Below are positions 9,068 to 20,100 of a DNA stretch of 64,000 nt, one piece after another. The position numbers and the translations under genes were made by a program. The stretch spans positions 62,001-126,000 of the forward strand of contig JACJZH010000003.1 in the NCBI GenBank assembly GCA_020635695.1. Reading direction: 5' to 3'. This DNA is from Flavobacteriales bacterium (GTDB lineage Bacteria; Bacteroidota; Bacteroidia; Flavobacteriales_F; PHOS-HE28). Under the pieces are notes generated by a model. The model searched no databases, had not been told where the DNA came from, and worked only from the letters and a program-made list of their open reading frames with translations. The number at the start of each line of letters is the position of its first letter. The stretch's first letter is position 1.

Positions 9068-9774
9068 GTCCCTTGAACGGGACCGATCCCCGCGATATTG
9101 AACAGGGCCCTCCACCAAGGAGCGTCCGGCGTGGATGCTTCCACCTGGACCTCCATGCCCGTGAACGGATCGGTCCAGGCCAGGGACCTTGCGTGCAGGG
9201 CAATGGAACGGTCACGGTTGCCGCGGCGTGCACCGTACTTCACATCCCCGCGGACCGGCAACCCGGATGCTGCGAGTTGTGCACGCACCTGATGGAAGGC
9301 ACCTCCGACGATGACGACCTCCAGCAGCGCGAGCCGGTCCCCCTGCGCCAGCCGGAGGTAATGGAGCTGTTGCCCCCCTCCGCCCTTCGCCACACGGGCA
9401 CGATGTCCGCGGGCATCCCGATGAAGGGTGTCCTGCAGCCTGGCCTCCGCCAGCGCTTCACCTTCCACCACGGCCCAGTAGGTCTTGCGGACCTTCCGCT
9501 GCGCGAACGATGCCGAGTAACGGGCCGCTCCCTCCCGGTCCAATGCCACCAGCAGGCAGCCGCTCACAGGCCGGTCCAGCCGGTGGACGGGCAGCCCGTT
9601 GAGCCCATGGCCTGCCCGCAGCAGGTCCAACACGGAGGCATCACCGCTGGGGTCAGGCTGGCTCGGTACACCACAGGGCTTGTCCACCACCACGCAATGG
9701 GCATCGCGGTGGAGCAGGCGCAGGGCGGGCTCAGTACTGCTCGTCGGTATTGGGGAATTCGTGCGAGCGCACAT
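9064..9774 (-). CDS. RluA-family pseudouridine synthase
   Basis: About 236 aa. The catalytic motif HRLDRPVSG (D67 with this start) is the RluA/RluD signature, and [22 protein letters not shown] is the usual C-terminal block of the fold. There is no S4 domain, so it resembles short RluA-type enzymes or a TruC/RluA member that modifies rRNA or tRNA. The start is uncertain. The ATG at 9774 lies 44 nt inside panB; the frame stays open further upstream, and the first conserved residues ([16 protein letters not shown]) begin just after the panB stop. The gene is therefore coupled to panB upstream and to the small T9SS cargo downstream. The unusual N-terminus could mean a non-ATG start or a small sequence error. 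Confidence 0.85.
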   Translation of the reverse strand: MCARTNSPIPTSSTEPALRLLHRDAHCVVVDKPCGVPSQPDPSGDASVLDLLRAGHGLNGLPVHRLDRPVSGCLLVALDREGAARYSASFAQRKVRKTYWAVVEGEALAEARLQDTLHRDARGHRARVAKGGGGQQLHYLRLAQGDRLALLEVVIVGGAFHQVRAQLAASGLPVRGDVKYGARRGNRDRSIALHARSLAWTDPFTGMEVQVEASTPDAPWWRALFNIAGIGPVQGT

Positions 9775-10549
9775 CCTCGATGTATCGGCCCACGGCATCG
9801 GTGATGGTGCCATGCAGGTCGGCATAGCGCCTCAGGAAGCGTGGATTGAACTCATGGTTGATGCCCAGCATGTCGTGCAGCACGAGCACCTGACCATCCA
9901 CCCCTCCGCCAGCACCGATGCCGATCACCGGGATGTCCACGCTCTGCGCCACCTCTCTGGCCAGGTCGGCGGGGATCTTCTCCAGCACCAGGGCAAAACA
10001 GCCCGCCTCCTCCAGCAGCTTGGCATCGGCCCGGAGCCTGTCGGCCTCTTCCTGCTCGCGGGCGCGCACCACGTAGGTGCCGAACTTGTAGATGCTCTGA
10101 GGGGTGAGCCCCAGGTGCCCCATGACCGGGATCCCCGCGCTGAGGATCCGTTGGATGGACCCGAGCACTTCGCGACCGCCTTCCAGTTTCACCGCGTGCG
10201 CGCCCGATTCCTTCATGATGCGGATGGCGCTGTTCAACGCACCCTTCGTGTTTCCCTGATAGGTCCCGAAGGGCAGGTCCACCACGACCAATGCCCGCTG
10301 CACCCCACGCACCACGCTGGAGGCATGGTAGATCATCTGGTCCAGGGTGATCGGAAGCGTGGTCTCGTGCCCGGCCATCACGTTGCTGGCCGAATCGCCG
10401 ACCAGGATCACGTCCACGCCGGCGGCATCCACCAACCGGGCGAGCGAGAAATCGTATGCCGTGAGCATGGCGATCGGAATGCCCTCCGCCTTCATTTCCT
10501 GCAGCGTGTGGGTGGTCACGCGTTTGGCCTTGCCTGGGTCGCTCATCAC
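9731..10549 (-). CDS. panB: 3-methyl-2-oxobutanoate hydroxymethyltransferase
   Basis: 272 aa (or 271 from the second ATG at 10546). It transfers a hydroxymethyl group from methylene-tetrahydrofolate to alpha-ketoisovalerate, the first committed step of pantothenate and CoA synthesis, in the cytoplasm. The metal and substrate ligands of the family are present: D52 in [10 protein letters not shown]91 in [11 protein letters not shown] and E123 in AVKLEGG. The repeated [16 protein letters not shown] and [12 protein letters not shown] blocks are also conserved, and the length is normal. No panC or panD is in the window. A -7 element (TAGCTTTG) lies 17-20 nt upstream. Confidence 0.96.
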   Translation of the reverse strand: MMSDPGKAKRVTTHTLQEMKAEGIPIAMLTAYDFSLARLVDAAGVDVILVGDSASNVMAGHETTLPITLDQMIYHASSVVRGVQRALVVVDLPFGTYQGNTKGALNSAIRIMKESGAHAVKLEGGREVLGSIQRILSAGIPVMGHLGLTPQSIYKFGTYVVRAREQEEADRLRADAKLLEEAGCFALVLEKIPADLAREVAQSVDIPVIGIGAGGGVDGQVLVLHDMLGINHEFNPRFLRRYADLHGTITDAVGRYIEDVRSHEFPNTDEQY

Positions 10550-10565
10550 TGCGAAGCTTGGGTGC

Positions 10566-10573
10566 CAAAGCTA
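10566..10573 (-). promoter_or_regulatory. -7 promoter element of panB
   Basis: TAGCTTTG on the minus strand, a perfect match to the Bacteroidota consensus TAnnTTTG, 17-20 nt before panB. No clear TTG at -33. Confidence 0.5.
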
Positions 10574-10639
10574 CGTGCTGCCCATGGCCGACCTGTATAT
10601 CCGGCATCGGATCCGGCCACGCCTTGCTGCCTGGTGACC

Positions 10640-10647
10640 TATCTTTG
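10640..10647 (+). promoter_or_regulatory. -7 promoter element of the lipoprotein gene at 10666
   Basis: TATCTTTG, a perfect TAnnTTTG, ends 18 nt before the ATG at 10666. No TTG at the expected -33 position. Confidence 0.5.
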
Positions 10648-10665
10648 GCCGCCTGTCAGCGAACC

Positions 10666-11712
10666 ATGCCGACCCGTTCCTCCCTCCGCAGTGCCCTTGC
10701 CCTGCTCCTGCTTGCCGGGTGCAGCACGGACCTGGACATCAATGCCCCGTACAAGAACATCACGGTGGTCTATGCCCTGCTCAGCACCAACGATAATGCC
10801 GGAGCGGGAGGTGTGCACTTCGTGAAGATCAACAAGGCCTTCCTGGGAGAAGGCGATGCGTTCGTGTACGCGCAGAACCCGGATTCCAACCAGTACACGA
10901 ACGACCAGCTGGTGGCCCGGGTGGAGGAGATCTCCAACGGTCAGGTCACCAACAGCTGGTCGCTCAATGACAGCTTGATCGATGATCGGGACCCGGGAAC
11001 CTTCTTCTCCCCCGAGCATATCCTCTATTACTTCACCGCCGATCTGGACCCCGACCGCGAATACCGTGTGGTGGCCGATGTGCGCGGTGAGCGCGTGGAG
11101 GCCGTGACGCCGCTGGTCAACGATTTCTCGGTGAACACCGCGGACGCCAACCCCGCCACCAAGATCGGCCTGAAGCTTTCCTCCGGTTACACCAACTGGG
11201 AACTGAACTGGACCACCGGCCCCGATGGCAGACGCTACGAGACCTACTACCGGTTCAACTATGCCGAAGTGCGCGGTACGGACACCACCTTCCTGTCCTT
11301 TACGCGCCTGATGGGTACCCGGGTCAGTTCCGGGACCAGCGGCAGCGAGCCCATGAGCGCCACCATCCTGGGCGAGAATTTCTTCATCGGGGTGGCCAAC
11401 CTCGTGCAGCCGGACCCGACCGTGGACAAGCGGATCTTCTACGACCTGGACCTCATCTGGCAGGTGGCCAGCGACGAGTTCCATACCTACCTCACGCTTC
11501 AGGAGCCCTTGACCGGGATCGTGGAGGAACGTCCGGACTACACCAACCTGACCAACGGGTACGGCCTGGTCGCCAGCCGCTTTCGGAAGCAGGTGACCGG
11601 GAAGCGGCTCTCGGACGAATCGCTCCTGGAACTCGTGCAGGGCCAGTATACCGGCAACCTGCAGTTCTGCAGCTTCTACAGTTCCCCGGGCTCCCCGGCC
11701 GGGTGCAACTGA
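10666..11712 (+). CDS. Lipoprotein of unknown function (DUF4249-like)
   Basis: 348 aa. The start at 10666 is set by a lipoprotein signal ([20 protein letters not shown], lipobox LAGC), so the mature protein should be acylated on the cysteine at position 20 and anchored to a membrane. The mature part is beta-rich with no catalytic motif. The arrangement [20 protein letters not shown], a middle [22 protein letters not shown] segment and a late [10 protein letters not shown] segment resembles Bacteroidota lipoproteins annotated DUF4249, but I hold that match only loosely. Flanked by its own promoter element and by a rho-independent terminator at 11738, it appears monocistronic. Confidence 0.75.
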   Translation: MPTRSSLRSALALLLLAGCSTDLDINAPYKNITVVYALLSTNDNAGAGGVHFVKINKAFLGEGDAFVYAQNPDSNQYTNDQLVARVEEISNGQVTNSWSLNDSLIDDRDPGTFFSPEHILYYFTADLDPDREYRVVADVRGERVEAVTPLVNDFSVNTADANPATKIGLKLSSGYTNWELNWTTGPDGRRYETYYRFNYAEVRGTDTTFLSFTRLMGTRVSSGTSGSEPMSATILGENFFIGVANLVQPDPTVDKRIFYDLDLIWQVASDEFHTYLTLQEPLTGIVEERPDYTNLTNGYGLVASRFRKQVTGKRLSDESLLELVQGQYTGNLQFCSFYSSPGSPAGCN

Positions 11713-11737
11713 CCGTTTGTCATTCTGTCAGTCGAAG

Positions 11738-11761
11738 ACCCGCCATCACCGGCGGGTTTTC
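11738..11761 (+). terminator. Rho-independent terminator after the lipoprotein gene
   Basis: Stem ACCCGCC/GGCGGGT with loop ATCACC followed by TTTT, 26 nt after the stop at 11712. It separates this gene from dnaK. Confidence 0.75.
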
Positions 11762-11848
11762 GGTTCCTATGGCAGTCCTCTTGATCGGGGTGTGCCCTTG
11801 GCATGGACCTTGACCGACCCGGGCCGAGCACGAACCAAACCGACGAGC

Positions 11849-13768
11849 ATGAGCAAGATCATCGGAATCGACCTGGGTACCACGAACAGCTGCGTGGCGG
11901 TCATGGAGGGCAACGAGCCCGTAGTGATCGCCAACAGCGAGGGCAAGCGGACCACGCCCTCGGTGGTGGCCTTTGTCGAAGGTGGCGAGCGCAAGGTGGG
12001 CGACCCCGCCAAGCGCCAGGCCATCACGAACCCCCGGAACACCATCTTCTCCATCAAGCGATTCATGGGCAACTCCTATGATGAATGCAGCAAGGAGATC
12101 GGGCGCGTTCCCTATGAAGTGGTCAAGGGCGACAACAACACCCCCCGGGTGAAGATCGGCGACCGCCACTACACCCCGCAGGAGATCAGCGCCATGATCC
12201 TGCAGAAGATGAAGAAGACGGCGGAGGATTACCTCGGCAGCTCCGTGAGCGAGGCCGTGATCACCGTCCCGGCCTACTTCAACGATGCCCAGCGCCAGGC
12301 CACCAAGGAGGCCGGCGAGATCGCGGGCCTCAAGGTGCGCCGCATCATCAACGAACCCACGGCCGCCGCACTGGCCTACGGTCTGGACAAGAAGGACAAG
12401 GACCAGAAGATCGTCGTGTTCGACTGCGGCGGTGGTACGCACGACGTAAGCGTGCTGGAACTGGGCGATGGCGTGTTCGAAGTGAAGAGCACCGACGGCG
12501 ACACCCACCTGGGCGGCGACGACTTCGACCAGGTGATCATCGACTGGCTGGCCGAGGAGTTCAAGAACGACGAGAACATCGACCTGCGCAAGGACCCCAT
12601 GGCCCTGCAGCGCCTGAAGGAGGCCGCCGAGAAGGCCAAGATCGAGCTGAGCTCCACCACCAGCACGGAGATCAACCTCCCCTACATCATGCCGGTGGAC
12701 GGCATCCCCAAGCACCTGGTGCGCACCCTGAGCCGCGCCAAGTTCGAGCAGCTGGCCGACGACCTGATCAAGCGCACCATCGCCCCCTGCGACAGCGCGC
12801 TGAAGAACGCCGGCCTCAAGACCAGCGACATCGACGAGGTGATCCTGGTGGGCGGCAGCACCCGCATCCCGGCCATCCAGGAAGCGGTGAAGAAGTTCTT
12901 CGGCAAGGAACCGAGCAAGGGCGTGAACCCCGACGAGGTGGTGGCCATCGGCGCCAGCATCCAAGGCGGCGTGCTCACCGGTGAGGTGAAGGACGTGCTG
13001 CTGCTGGACGTGACCCCGCTGAGCCTCGGCATCGAGACCATGGGTGGTGTGATGACCAAACTGATCGAGGCCAACACCACGATCCCCACCAAGAAGAGCG
13101 AGACCTTCAGCACGGCAAGCGACAACCAGCCGAGCGTGGAGATCCATGTGCTGCAGGGTGAACGCCCCATGGCCAGCGCCAACCGCACCATCGGCCGCTT
13201 CCACCTGGACGGCATCCCGCCCGCACCCCGCGGCATGCCACAGATCGAGGTCACCTTCGACATCGATGCGAACGGCATCCTGCACGTGAGCGCCAAGGAC
13301 AAGGCCACCGGCAAGGAGCAGAGCATCCGCATCGAGGCCAGCAGCGGCCTGAGCAAGGAGGAGATCGAGAAGATGAAGCAGGAGGCCGAGGCCAACGCCG
13401 ATGCCGACAAGGAGGCCCGCGAAAAGGCCGACAAGCTGAACGCCGCCGACAGCCTCGTGTTCCAGACCGAGAAGCAGCTGAAGGAGTTCGGTGACAAGAT
13501 CCCCGCCGATAAGAAGAAGCCCATCGAGGAAGCGCTCGAACGCCTGAAGGACGCCCACAAGGCCCAGGACATCGCCGCCATCGACAAGGGCATGGAGGAA
13601 CTGAACACCGCCTTCCAGGCCGCGAGCAAGGAGATGTACGAGGCCGCCCAACAGGCCCAGCAGGCCGAGGGCAATGGAAGCGCCTCCGCGGAAGGAGCCT
13701 CCGGCGATGCGGAAGTGACCGACGTGGACTTCGAGGAAGTGAACGACGACAGCGGGAAGAAGGGCTGA
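11849..13768 (+). CDS. dnaK: Molecular chaperone DnaK (Hsp70)
   Basis: 639 aa from the ATG at 11849, which gives the canonical [15 protein letters not shown]; longer in-frame starts have no family similarity. The nucleotide-binding domain carries the phosphate loops ([30 protein letters not shown]), the [17 protein letters not shown] block and [11 protein letters not shown]. The linker is [21 protein letters not shown], followed by the substrate-binding domain and a helical lid ending in the acidic [18 protein letters not shown]. One oddity: the second phosphate loop has His where E. coli DnaK has Phe (GGGTFD); this may be a lineage variant. Neither grpE nor dnaJ is nearby, and the gene is closed by its own terminator. 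No CIRCE element or clear promoter was found in the 87 nt between the upstream terminator and the ATG. Confidence 0.98.
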   Translation: MSKIIGIDLGTTNSCVAVMEGNEPVVIANSEGKRTTPSVVAFVEGGERKVGDPAKRQAITNPRNTIFSIKRFMGNSYDECSKEIGRVPYEVVKGDNNTPRVKIGDRHYTPQEISAMILQKMKKTAEDYLGSSVSEAVITVPAYFNDAQRQATKEAGEIAGLKVRRIINEPTAAALAYGLDKKDKDQKIVVFDCGGGTHDVSVLELGDGVFEVKSTDGDTHLGGDDFDQVIIDWLAEEFKNDENIDLRKDPMALQRLKEAAEKAKIELSSTTSTEINLPYIMPVDGIPKHLVRTLSRAKFEQLADDLIKRTIAPCDSALKNAGLKTSDIDEVILVGGSTRIPAIQEAVKKFFGKEPSKGVNPDEVVAIGASIQGGVLTGEVKDVLLLDVTPLSLGIETMGGVMTKLIEANTTIPTKKSETFSTASDNQPSVEIHVLQGERPMASANRTIGRFHLDGIPPAPRGMPQIEVTFDIDANGILHVSAKDKATGKEQSIRIEASSGLSKEEIEKMKQEAEANADADKEAREKADKLNAADSLVFQTEKQLKEFGDKIPADKKKPIEEALERLKDAHKAQDIAAIDKGMEELNTAFQAASKEMYEAAQQAQQAEGNGSASAEGASGDAEVTDVDFEEVNDDSGKKG

Positions 13769-13792
13769 CCAACGGTCCATCTCCGTCCATTC

Positions 13793-13826
13793 CGAAGGGG
13801 TCGCCAGCAGGCGGCCCCTTCGCATG
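13793..13826 (+). terminator. Rho-independent terminator after dnaK
   Basis: Hairpin with arms CGAAGGGGTCGCC and GGCGGCCCCTTCG around AGCA, 24 nt after the dnaK stop. The T-run is weak (the sequence continues CATGTTGG). Confidence 0.6.
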
Positions 13827-13867
13827 TTGGGGCCAGGGGTTGCCTCCCTGTTGAAAACTTTTACCCC

Positions 13868-13898
13868 TTGCGCGGCGAAGTATGGCTTCCTACCTTGC
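13868..13898 (+). promoter_or_regulatory. Promoter of the 2435-aa surface protein gene
   Basis: TTG at 13868-13870, a 20-nt spacer, then TACCTTGC at 13891-13898. This fits the Bacteroidota sigma-A layout (TTTG, 19-20 nt, TAnnTTTG) with one changed base in the -7 box. The paralogous gene at 23951 has TTG, a 20-nt spacer and the same TACCTTGCC, and both -33 boxes continue as TTGCG. Confidence 0.65.
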
Positions 13899-14100
13899 CC
13901 TCACGAAGATCCGAACCCCGAAAACCCAACCGTCCCGAATTGCCCCGTCCAAGCTACTTCTGATCACGTCCACGCAGGCGATGGAGGTCCACTCCGGCAG
14001 CCTGCATTCGTGCATGCTGCCAACAGGCCTCGGCCTTACCCACCGGTGGTGCCCGGAGAAGCACCGAACACTAGCGAACCTTCCAAACCAAAACCGTTCG
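13899..14100 (+). promoter_or_regulatory. Long 5' leader of the 2435-aa surface protein gene
   Basis: The 332-nt gap between dnaK and this gene holds the dnaK terminator, the promoter and this roughly 200-nt leader; no separate gene is seen. A hairpin pairs GCAGGC (13974-13979) with GCCTGC (14000-14005). A GGCCTCGGCCTTACC element followed by ACCG and TGG (14026-14049) recurs almost exactly at 23879-23903, about 70-75 nt before the start codon in both genes. An A/C-rich run precedes the ATG and there is no Shine-Dalgarno. Confidence 0.5.
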
Positions 14101-17100
14101 ATGATGAAACACCTCAAACGATCGCTATTGGTGATGCTCTGTAGTTGGTCGCTCGGCGCCATGGCGCAGCCGGGTTCCACCTGCGGAACGTTCACCAATA
14201 GTCCGAATCTGGCCATCGTGGACAATGCCACGGTGACGGACATCATTACCACTGGCCCACAGGGTGGCCAGGAGATCGCGGACCTCAACGTGTATCTCGA
14301 CATCACCCATACGTGGAACTCGGATGTGACCGTGGAGTTGTTGAGCCCGCAAGGGACCAACATCACCTTGTTCGGCGGCATCTGCGGTTCCTCGGACAAC
14401 ATGACCGTGGAACTGGACGATGAAGCCATCGATCCCGTGGGCTTCACCTGCCCGCCCGTGGGCGTGTTCGCGATCCCGACCGGCGCACTCTCCGGCTTTG
14501 ACGGTGAGGTGTTCGAAGGGGATTGGACCCTGTCCGTGTCGGACGGTGCCACGGGAGATCCGGGTACGCTGAACTCCTGGTGCCTGATCCCCACCTTGGT
14601 TCCGCCTCCGGCGTGCACCGATCCCGTGGCCACTGCCGCTGTGGTGGAAACGGACTGTGCAACGGGCACCTTCACCGTGGAGGTGGACCTGACCGACCTG
14701 AGCGGTGCCAGCAGCGTGGACATCACGGCCGATGTGAACGGTGGCGGTGCCACCGTGGTGCATGATGACGTGACGGCACTCCAAGTGTATGTGCTTGGAC
14801 CCTACACCAACGGAGACGTGGTGAACGTGGCCGTGTTGCACAACGACGACAACGCCTGTGATCTTCCGCTCGGCAACTGGGAAAGCAGCCTGACCTGCGT
14901 GGATGCCGGTGTCTGTGCCCAGAACCGTTCGATCCCGGACAACGCCTGCCCCGCTCTTACCGACTACACCATCGAGATCTCCGGTGCACCTGGGACCGTG
15001 ATGGGCGTGGACGTGAACTTCGCTTCCGTGGACCTGATCATCGCCCACACATGGCAGAGCGACCTGGACGTGAGCCTGACCTCCCCGGGTGGTGTTACGG
15101 TTCCCTTGTTCGCCGGTGTTGGTGGTAGCGCCGACAACGTGGGCGATCCCGGTAACTGCCCCACGGCCGTTTGCACTTTCGCCGATGGTGGCGCTGCTTA
15201 CGCTGGAGGAGCCAACGTGACCGGTGTGTTCTCTGCGGCCAGCGCGCTGGCCGCCTTCAATGATGGTATCACCGACCCCAATGGCGCCTGGACGCTGAGC
15301 ATCTGCGACGGTGCCAGTGGTGACCTTGGTTCGGTGGAATACGTACAACTGAACTTCGTGGTCTGCACGCCCCCGACCGTGACCGCTCCGGCGCTCGTGG
15401 CGGATTGTGGCAACGGCCAGTTCTTCGCGGACATCGAAGTGACCGATTTCGGAACGGCCACCAGTCTCACCATCGATGATGGCACCACCACCCAGCAGAT
15501 CCTCTCTTCGGGTGGGGTTCCGCAGACCGTGCAGATGGGTCCGTACCCGAGTGGCACCACCGTCACGTTCGACGTGATCCACGATCAGGACAACGGTTGC
15601 AGCCTCACCGCCTATGGTTCGTTGGGCTTCGTTTGTCCTGTGGAGATCCCTGTGATCGCCGGCAGCCCCTACTGCCAGGATTTCGAGGCCGCCACCCTGT
15701 GCACCACGAACTGCTTCCCGGCAACGGGTTGCCTCACCAGCTTCGACCCCATCAACTGGTTGCAGGGGACTGGTGACAACGGCAACTGGAGCGTGGACGA
15801 GGGCGGTACTGGTTCAACGGGAACCGGTCCTGTGACCGGTGCCACCACCGGACAATCCGACTTCGTGCCTGGGACCACCACTGGCAATTATGCCTACTTG
15901 GAAAGCTCAGGCAGCTGTAACTCAGCGAACAACGCCTTTGCCGATCTGCTCTCGCCTTCGTTCAACATCTCGGGGATGACCTCCGTGAACGGCTACCGGA
16001 CCTCCTTCGCCTGGCACATGCTGGGCAATGCGGCCATGGTGCTGCAAGTGGACGTGCGTGAGGACTTCGGTGCCTGGCAGACCATCTTCACCAATACCGG
16101 TAGTGCAGGTCCTCAGTGGAACGAATTCACCACGGACCGCCCCTTGGGCGCCACCACGGTGCAGTACCGTTTCCGTGCCGTATCCGGTACCAGCTTCGAC
16201 AGCGACGTCACCATCGACTACGTGTGCATATCGGAAGCACCACTGTGCACCTCGCCGATCGCCACCGCTGCCGTGGTGGAGACCGATTGCACCACCGGCA
16301 CCTTCACGGTGGAGGTGGACCTGACCGACCTGGGTGATGCCTCCAACGTGGACATCACGGCCGACGTGAACGGTGGCGGCGCCACCGTGGAGGAGGACGA
16401 CGTGAACACCCTGCAGGTCTATGTGCTGGGCCCCTACAACATCGGTGATGTGGTGGACGTGGCCGTGCTGCACAATGGTAACTCCGATTGCGATGTGGAC
16501 CTGGGCAGCTATCAGAGCGCGCTCTTCTGTGCCTTCCAGAGCACTTGCGCACTCGGCCTGGCAATCCCGGACAACAGCTGCGCCACCCCGACCGATATGA
16601 CGGTCCCGGCCACCGCACCTGGCACACAACTGGGAACGGACGTCATCCTCCAGTCGGTGGATGTGATCGTTCAGCACACCTTCAATGCCGACATCGAGAT
16701 GAGCCTCACCTCGCCCAATGGGGTGACCGTGCTGCTCATCGCCGATCGCTTCGGCAGCGGAGACAACCTCGGCAACCCGGCCAACTGCCCCACGGACGTG
16801 ATGACCTTCGTGGATGGCGGAGCCGCCCTGACGACCACCGCCACGAGCAACGTGACGGGCAACTGGGCGCCGGAGGCCTCGCTGACCGGCTTCAATGATG
16901 GTAGTGACCCCAATGGAGATTGGGTGCTTACCATCTGTGATGATCTGGGTGGAGACCTGGGTACCGTTCAGTACATCCAGTTGAACTTCGCCGATTGCAT
17001 CCAGCCTGCCGCTTCCGGCTTGGTGGTCGAGACGGATTGCCTGACCGGCACCTTCACCATCGACCTGGACCTGACCGACCTGGGCAGTGCCACGGACGTG

Positions 17101-20100
17101 GACATCGAAGTGAGCGTGAACGGGGGCACTCCCTCCGTGGCTCATGATGATGTGAGCACCCTGCAGATCTACGCCCTGGGTCCCTTCAACAACGGAGAGA
17201 CCGTGGACGTGACCGTGGTGCATAATCAGAACGCCCTGTGCAACCTGAACGCCGGCACCTATGCCAGCGGCCTGGGTTGCGCTCCGGTGGAGGTCTGCGG
17301 ACTGAACCTGGCCATCCCGGATGCTTCCTGTCCGACCACCACGCCTTACTTGGTGCCGGTGTCGGCTCCGGGTACCAGCATGGGTACGGACGTGTTCGTG
17401 GCCAACGTGCAGCTGGTGGTGTCCCACACCTGGAACAGCGACCTGGAGATCAGCCTCACCTCCCCGAACGCGGTGACCGTTCCCTTGGTGATCGGCAGCT
17501 TCGGCAGCGGTGACAACCTGGGCATCCCGGCCAACTGCCCCACCGACCTGTTCACCCTGGCCGATGGCGGTGCCGCACAGACCACGACGGCCACGAGCAA
17601 CGTGGTGGGTGTGTTCGATCCCAACACCCCGCTCACGACCTTCGAGGACGGCAGCGACCCCAACGGTCTCTGGACCCTGAACATCTGCGACGCCGTCGGC
17701 GGTGACGTGGGTGCGCTGCAGTACATCGACATCAACTTCGTGACCTGTGCCCTGCCCACCGCCAGCGCTTCCAGCGTGGACGACTGCGGCAACGGCCAGT
17801 TCAACGTGAGCGTGGACATCGTCAGCCTGGGCAGCTCGCCCTCGTTCGATGTGGTGGCCACCCCGGGTGGTACCGTGGCCAGCGGCCTGGGTACCGGCAT
17901 TACCGCCCTGCCCGCCTTCACGGCCGGCATTCCGGTGCAGCTGACCCTGGTGAGCACGGTGGATCCGAACTGCAGCTATGACCTGGGTACGTTCACCGAC
18001 TGCTGCAACGGCGTCTGCGACGGTGCCGTGGCTGCGGTGATCGGCACCAACACCAACGACGACCTTGACTGCGGTGCTGGAGCAACGAACCTCGGTTTCG
18101 CCGCTGACCCCTTTGGCACCAACGCCAAGTGGTGGTCCTTCACCCCGCCGGGTACCGGCCTCATGGAGGTCTACAGCTGCGGATCGGGTGTTGACACCCG
18201 GGTGACCCTGCACGATGGTACTGCTGGTTGCGGTTCCCTGACCGCAGGAACGGTGCTGGCGTCCAACGACGACGACAGCTTCCAGTGTGGAGCGTTCAGC
18301 CTCCAGAGCTACACGGCCACCGTGGTGGACCCCGCTCAGACGATCTTGATCGAATGGGACGACCGCTGGGAAGGCGTTGGGCATGATTGGGAACTGGAGT
18401 TCACTCCCTGCTCCCCGCCTGCCAACAACGCCTGCGTGGATGAAGTGCCTTCGGCCACGACGCTGGGCATCGGTGGCTCCGCCACCTTCAGCGGCACGGT
18501 GGAATGCGCCTCCCGCGACGGCATCGGCCCCCTCTTCGTGGGTGCCGTGGCCGGCTGGGTCTGGGAATCCTTCGAGCTCACCGAGTGTGCCGATGTGGTG
18601 ATCGACTACTGCGGATCGGGCACCTACAACCCGACCACCACCAGCACGGCCTTCCTGGTGAACGGCTGCAACGCGACCTCGCTGATCACGCCGGACCTGT
18701 CCGACTTCACCACCTGTGGTGATGCGCAGCAGACGGCCACCTTCAGCCTGGGTGCGGGTACCTACTACATCCCGGTGCTCTGGGTGCCTGGCTCCAACAT
18801 CGGCGGTGCCTACACGATGAACATCAACGTGAACGCCCCGACCACGGCCTGCAGCACCTGCGACAACGCCACGGTGATCGACTGCTCGACCGGTGTCGTT
18901 GCTGGATCCACGGTGGGTCTGCCGAACACCCTGCCTCCGACGGCCTGTGCCGTGCAGGGTCCGGCCAGCACCGGCGGTAGCGTCTGGTACGAGTTCAGCA
19001 CGCCGACCGACCAGCGGGTGACCCTGAGCACCTGTGACGTGGACGGTCTGGCCACGAACTTCGACACCCGTCTCTCCGTGTTCGAAGGCACCTGCGGCGG
19101 AACGCTCTGCTGCGTGGCCTACAACGACGATGGCATCGGCTGCGGCCTGTTCACCTCGCGCTTGAACTTCGAGGCCGAGGCCAACGTCACCTACTACGTG
19201 GTGGTGCACGGCTACGGCACGGGTGAAGGCGACTACGAACTGTTCATCGGTTGCGCCCCGAGCTGTACGCCGGAGACCCTGAACGACGTGTGCACCGATG
19301 CCGAGTCGCTGACGACCTACCTGGCCGATGGCTCCGGTATCGTGACCGTGGGTGACAACACCTGCGCCGGTTCCGATCCGAACGCCGCCTGCGATCCCTT
19401 CGGCACCATGCAGGGTGTGTGGTACTCCTTCAACACCGGTCTGAACGAGTTCATGCAGCTGACGCTGCTGACCAGTGACGAGGACGGTACCTACACCAGC
19501 GCGAACGGCATCAGCTACGCCCTGTACGCTGGCTGTGACATGGGCGTATGCCCGAACGGAGCAGACGGTCCTGAACTGGACTGCGTCGTAGGCGGAGCCG
19601 GTGGCACCAACGTGCTGCCCACGCTGACCCCGGGCACGGACTACGTGCTGAACGTGTGGAACGACGGTGGCATCGGTACCGAGGGTACCTTCGGTGTGCT
19701 GCTCGAGTACCCCGGTCAGAACGACGCCGGCATCAGCCAGGTGATCAGCCCGGACGGTACCATCTGCACCACGCAGGTGGGTCCCGTGGTGGAACTGACC
19801 AACTTCGGTGCCCAGCCGCTGACCTCGGTGGTGATCACCTACACGGTGGACGCCGGCACGCCGGTGGTGTTCAACTGGACGGGCAACCTGGCCTACCAGC
19901 AGTCCGAAGTGGTGAACCTGCCGGTGGCCTCGCAGGCCGTTGGCCCGCACACCCTGGACGTGAGCACCTCGCTGCCGAACGGTGTGGCCGACGAGATCCC
20001 GGGCAACGACGCCATCAACGGCACCGCCTTCGACGTGGGTGGTGAGGAAGTGAACGTGGTGATCGTGACCGACCGTTGGGGTTCGGAGACCACCTGGACC

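Noticed and set aside
11720..13825. 701-aa open frame antisense to dnaK
   Set aside because: Low-complexity Leu/Gly/His/Ala product typical of the antisense of a GC-rich conserved gene; dnaK is beyond doubt.
13882..14100. ATG at 13882 as start of the 2435-aa protein
   Set aside because: It would overlap the promoter box and hide the signal peptide; the paralogue starts at the equivalent of 14101.
14600..18000. Regular nucleotide repeats considered as a CRISPR or satellite array
   Set aside because: Repeats are several hundred base pairs long, in frame and protein-coding modules with substitutions mainly at third positions.
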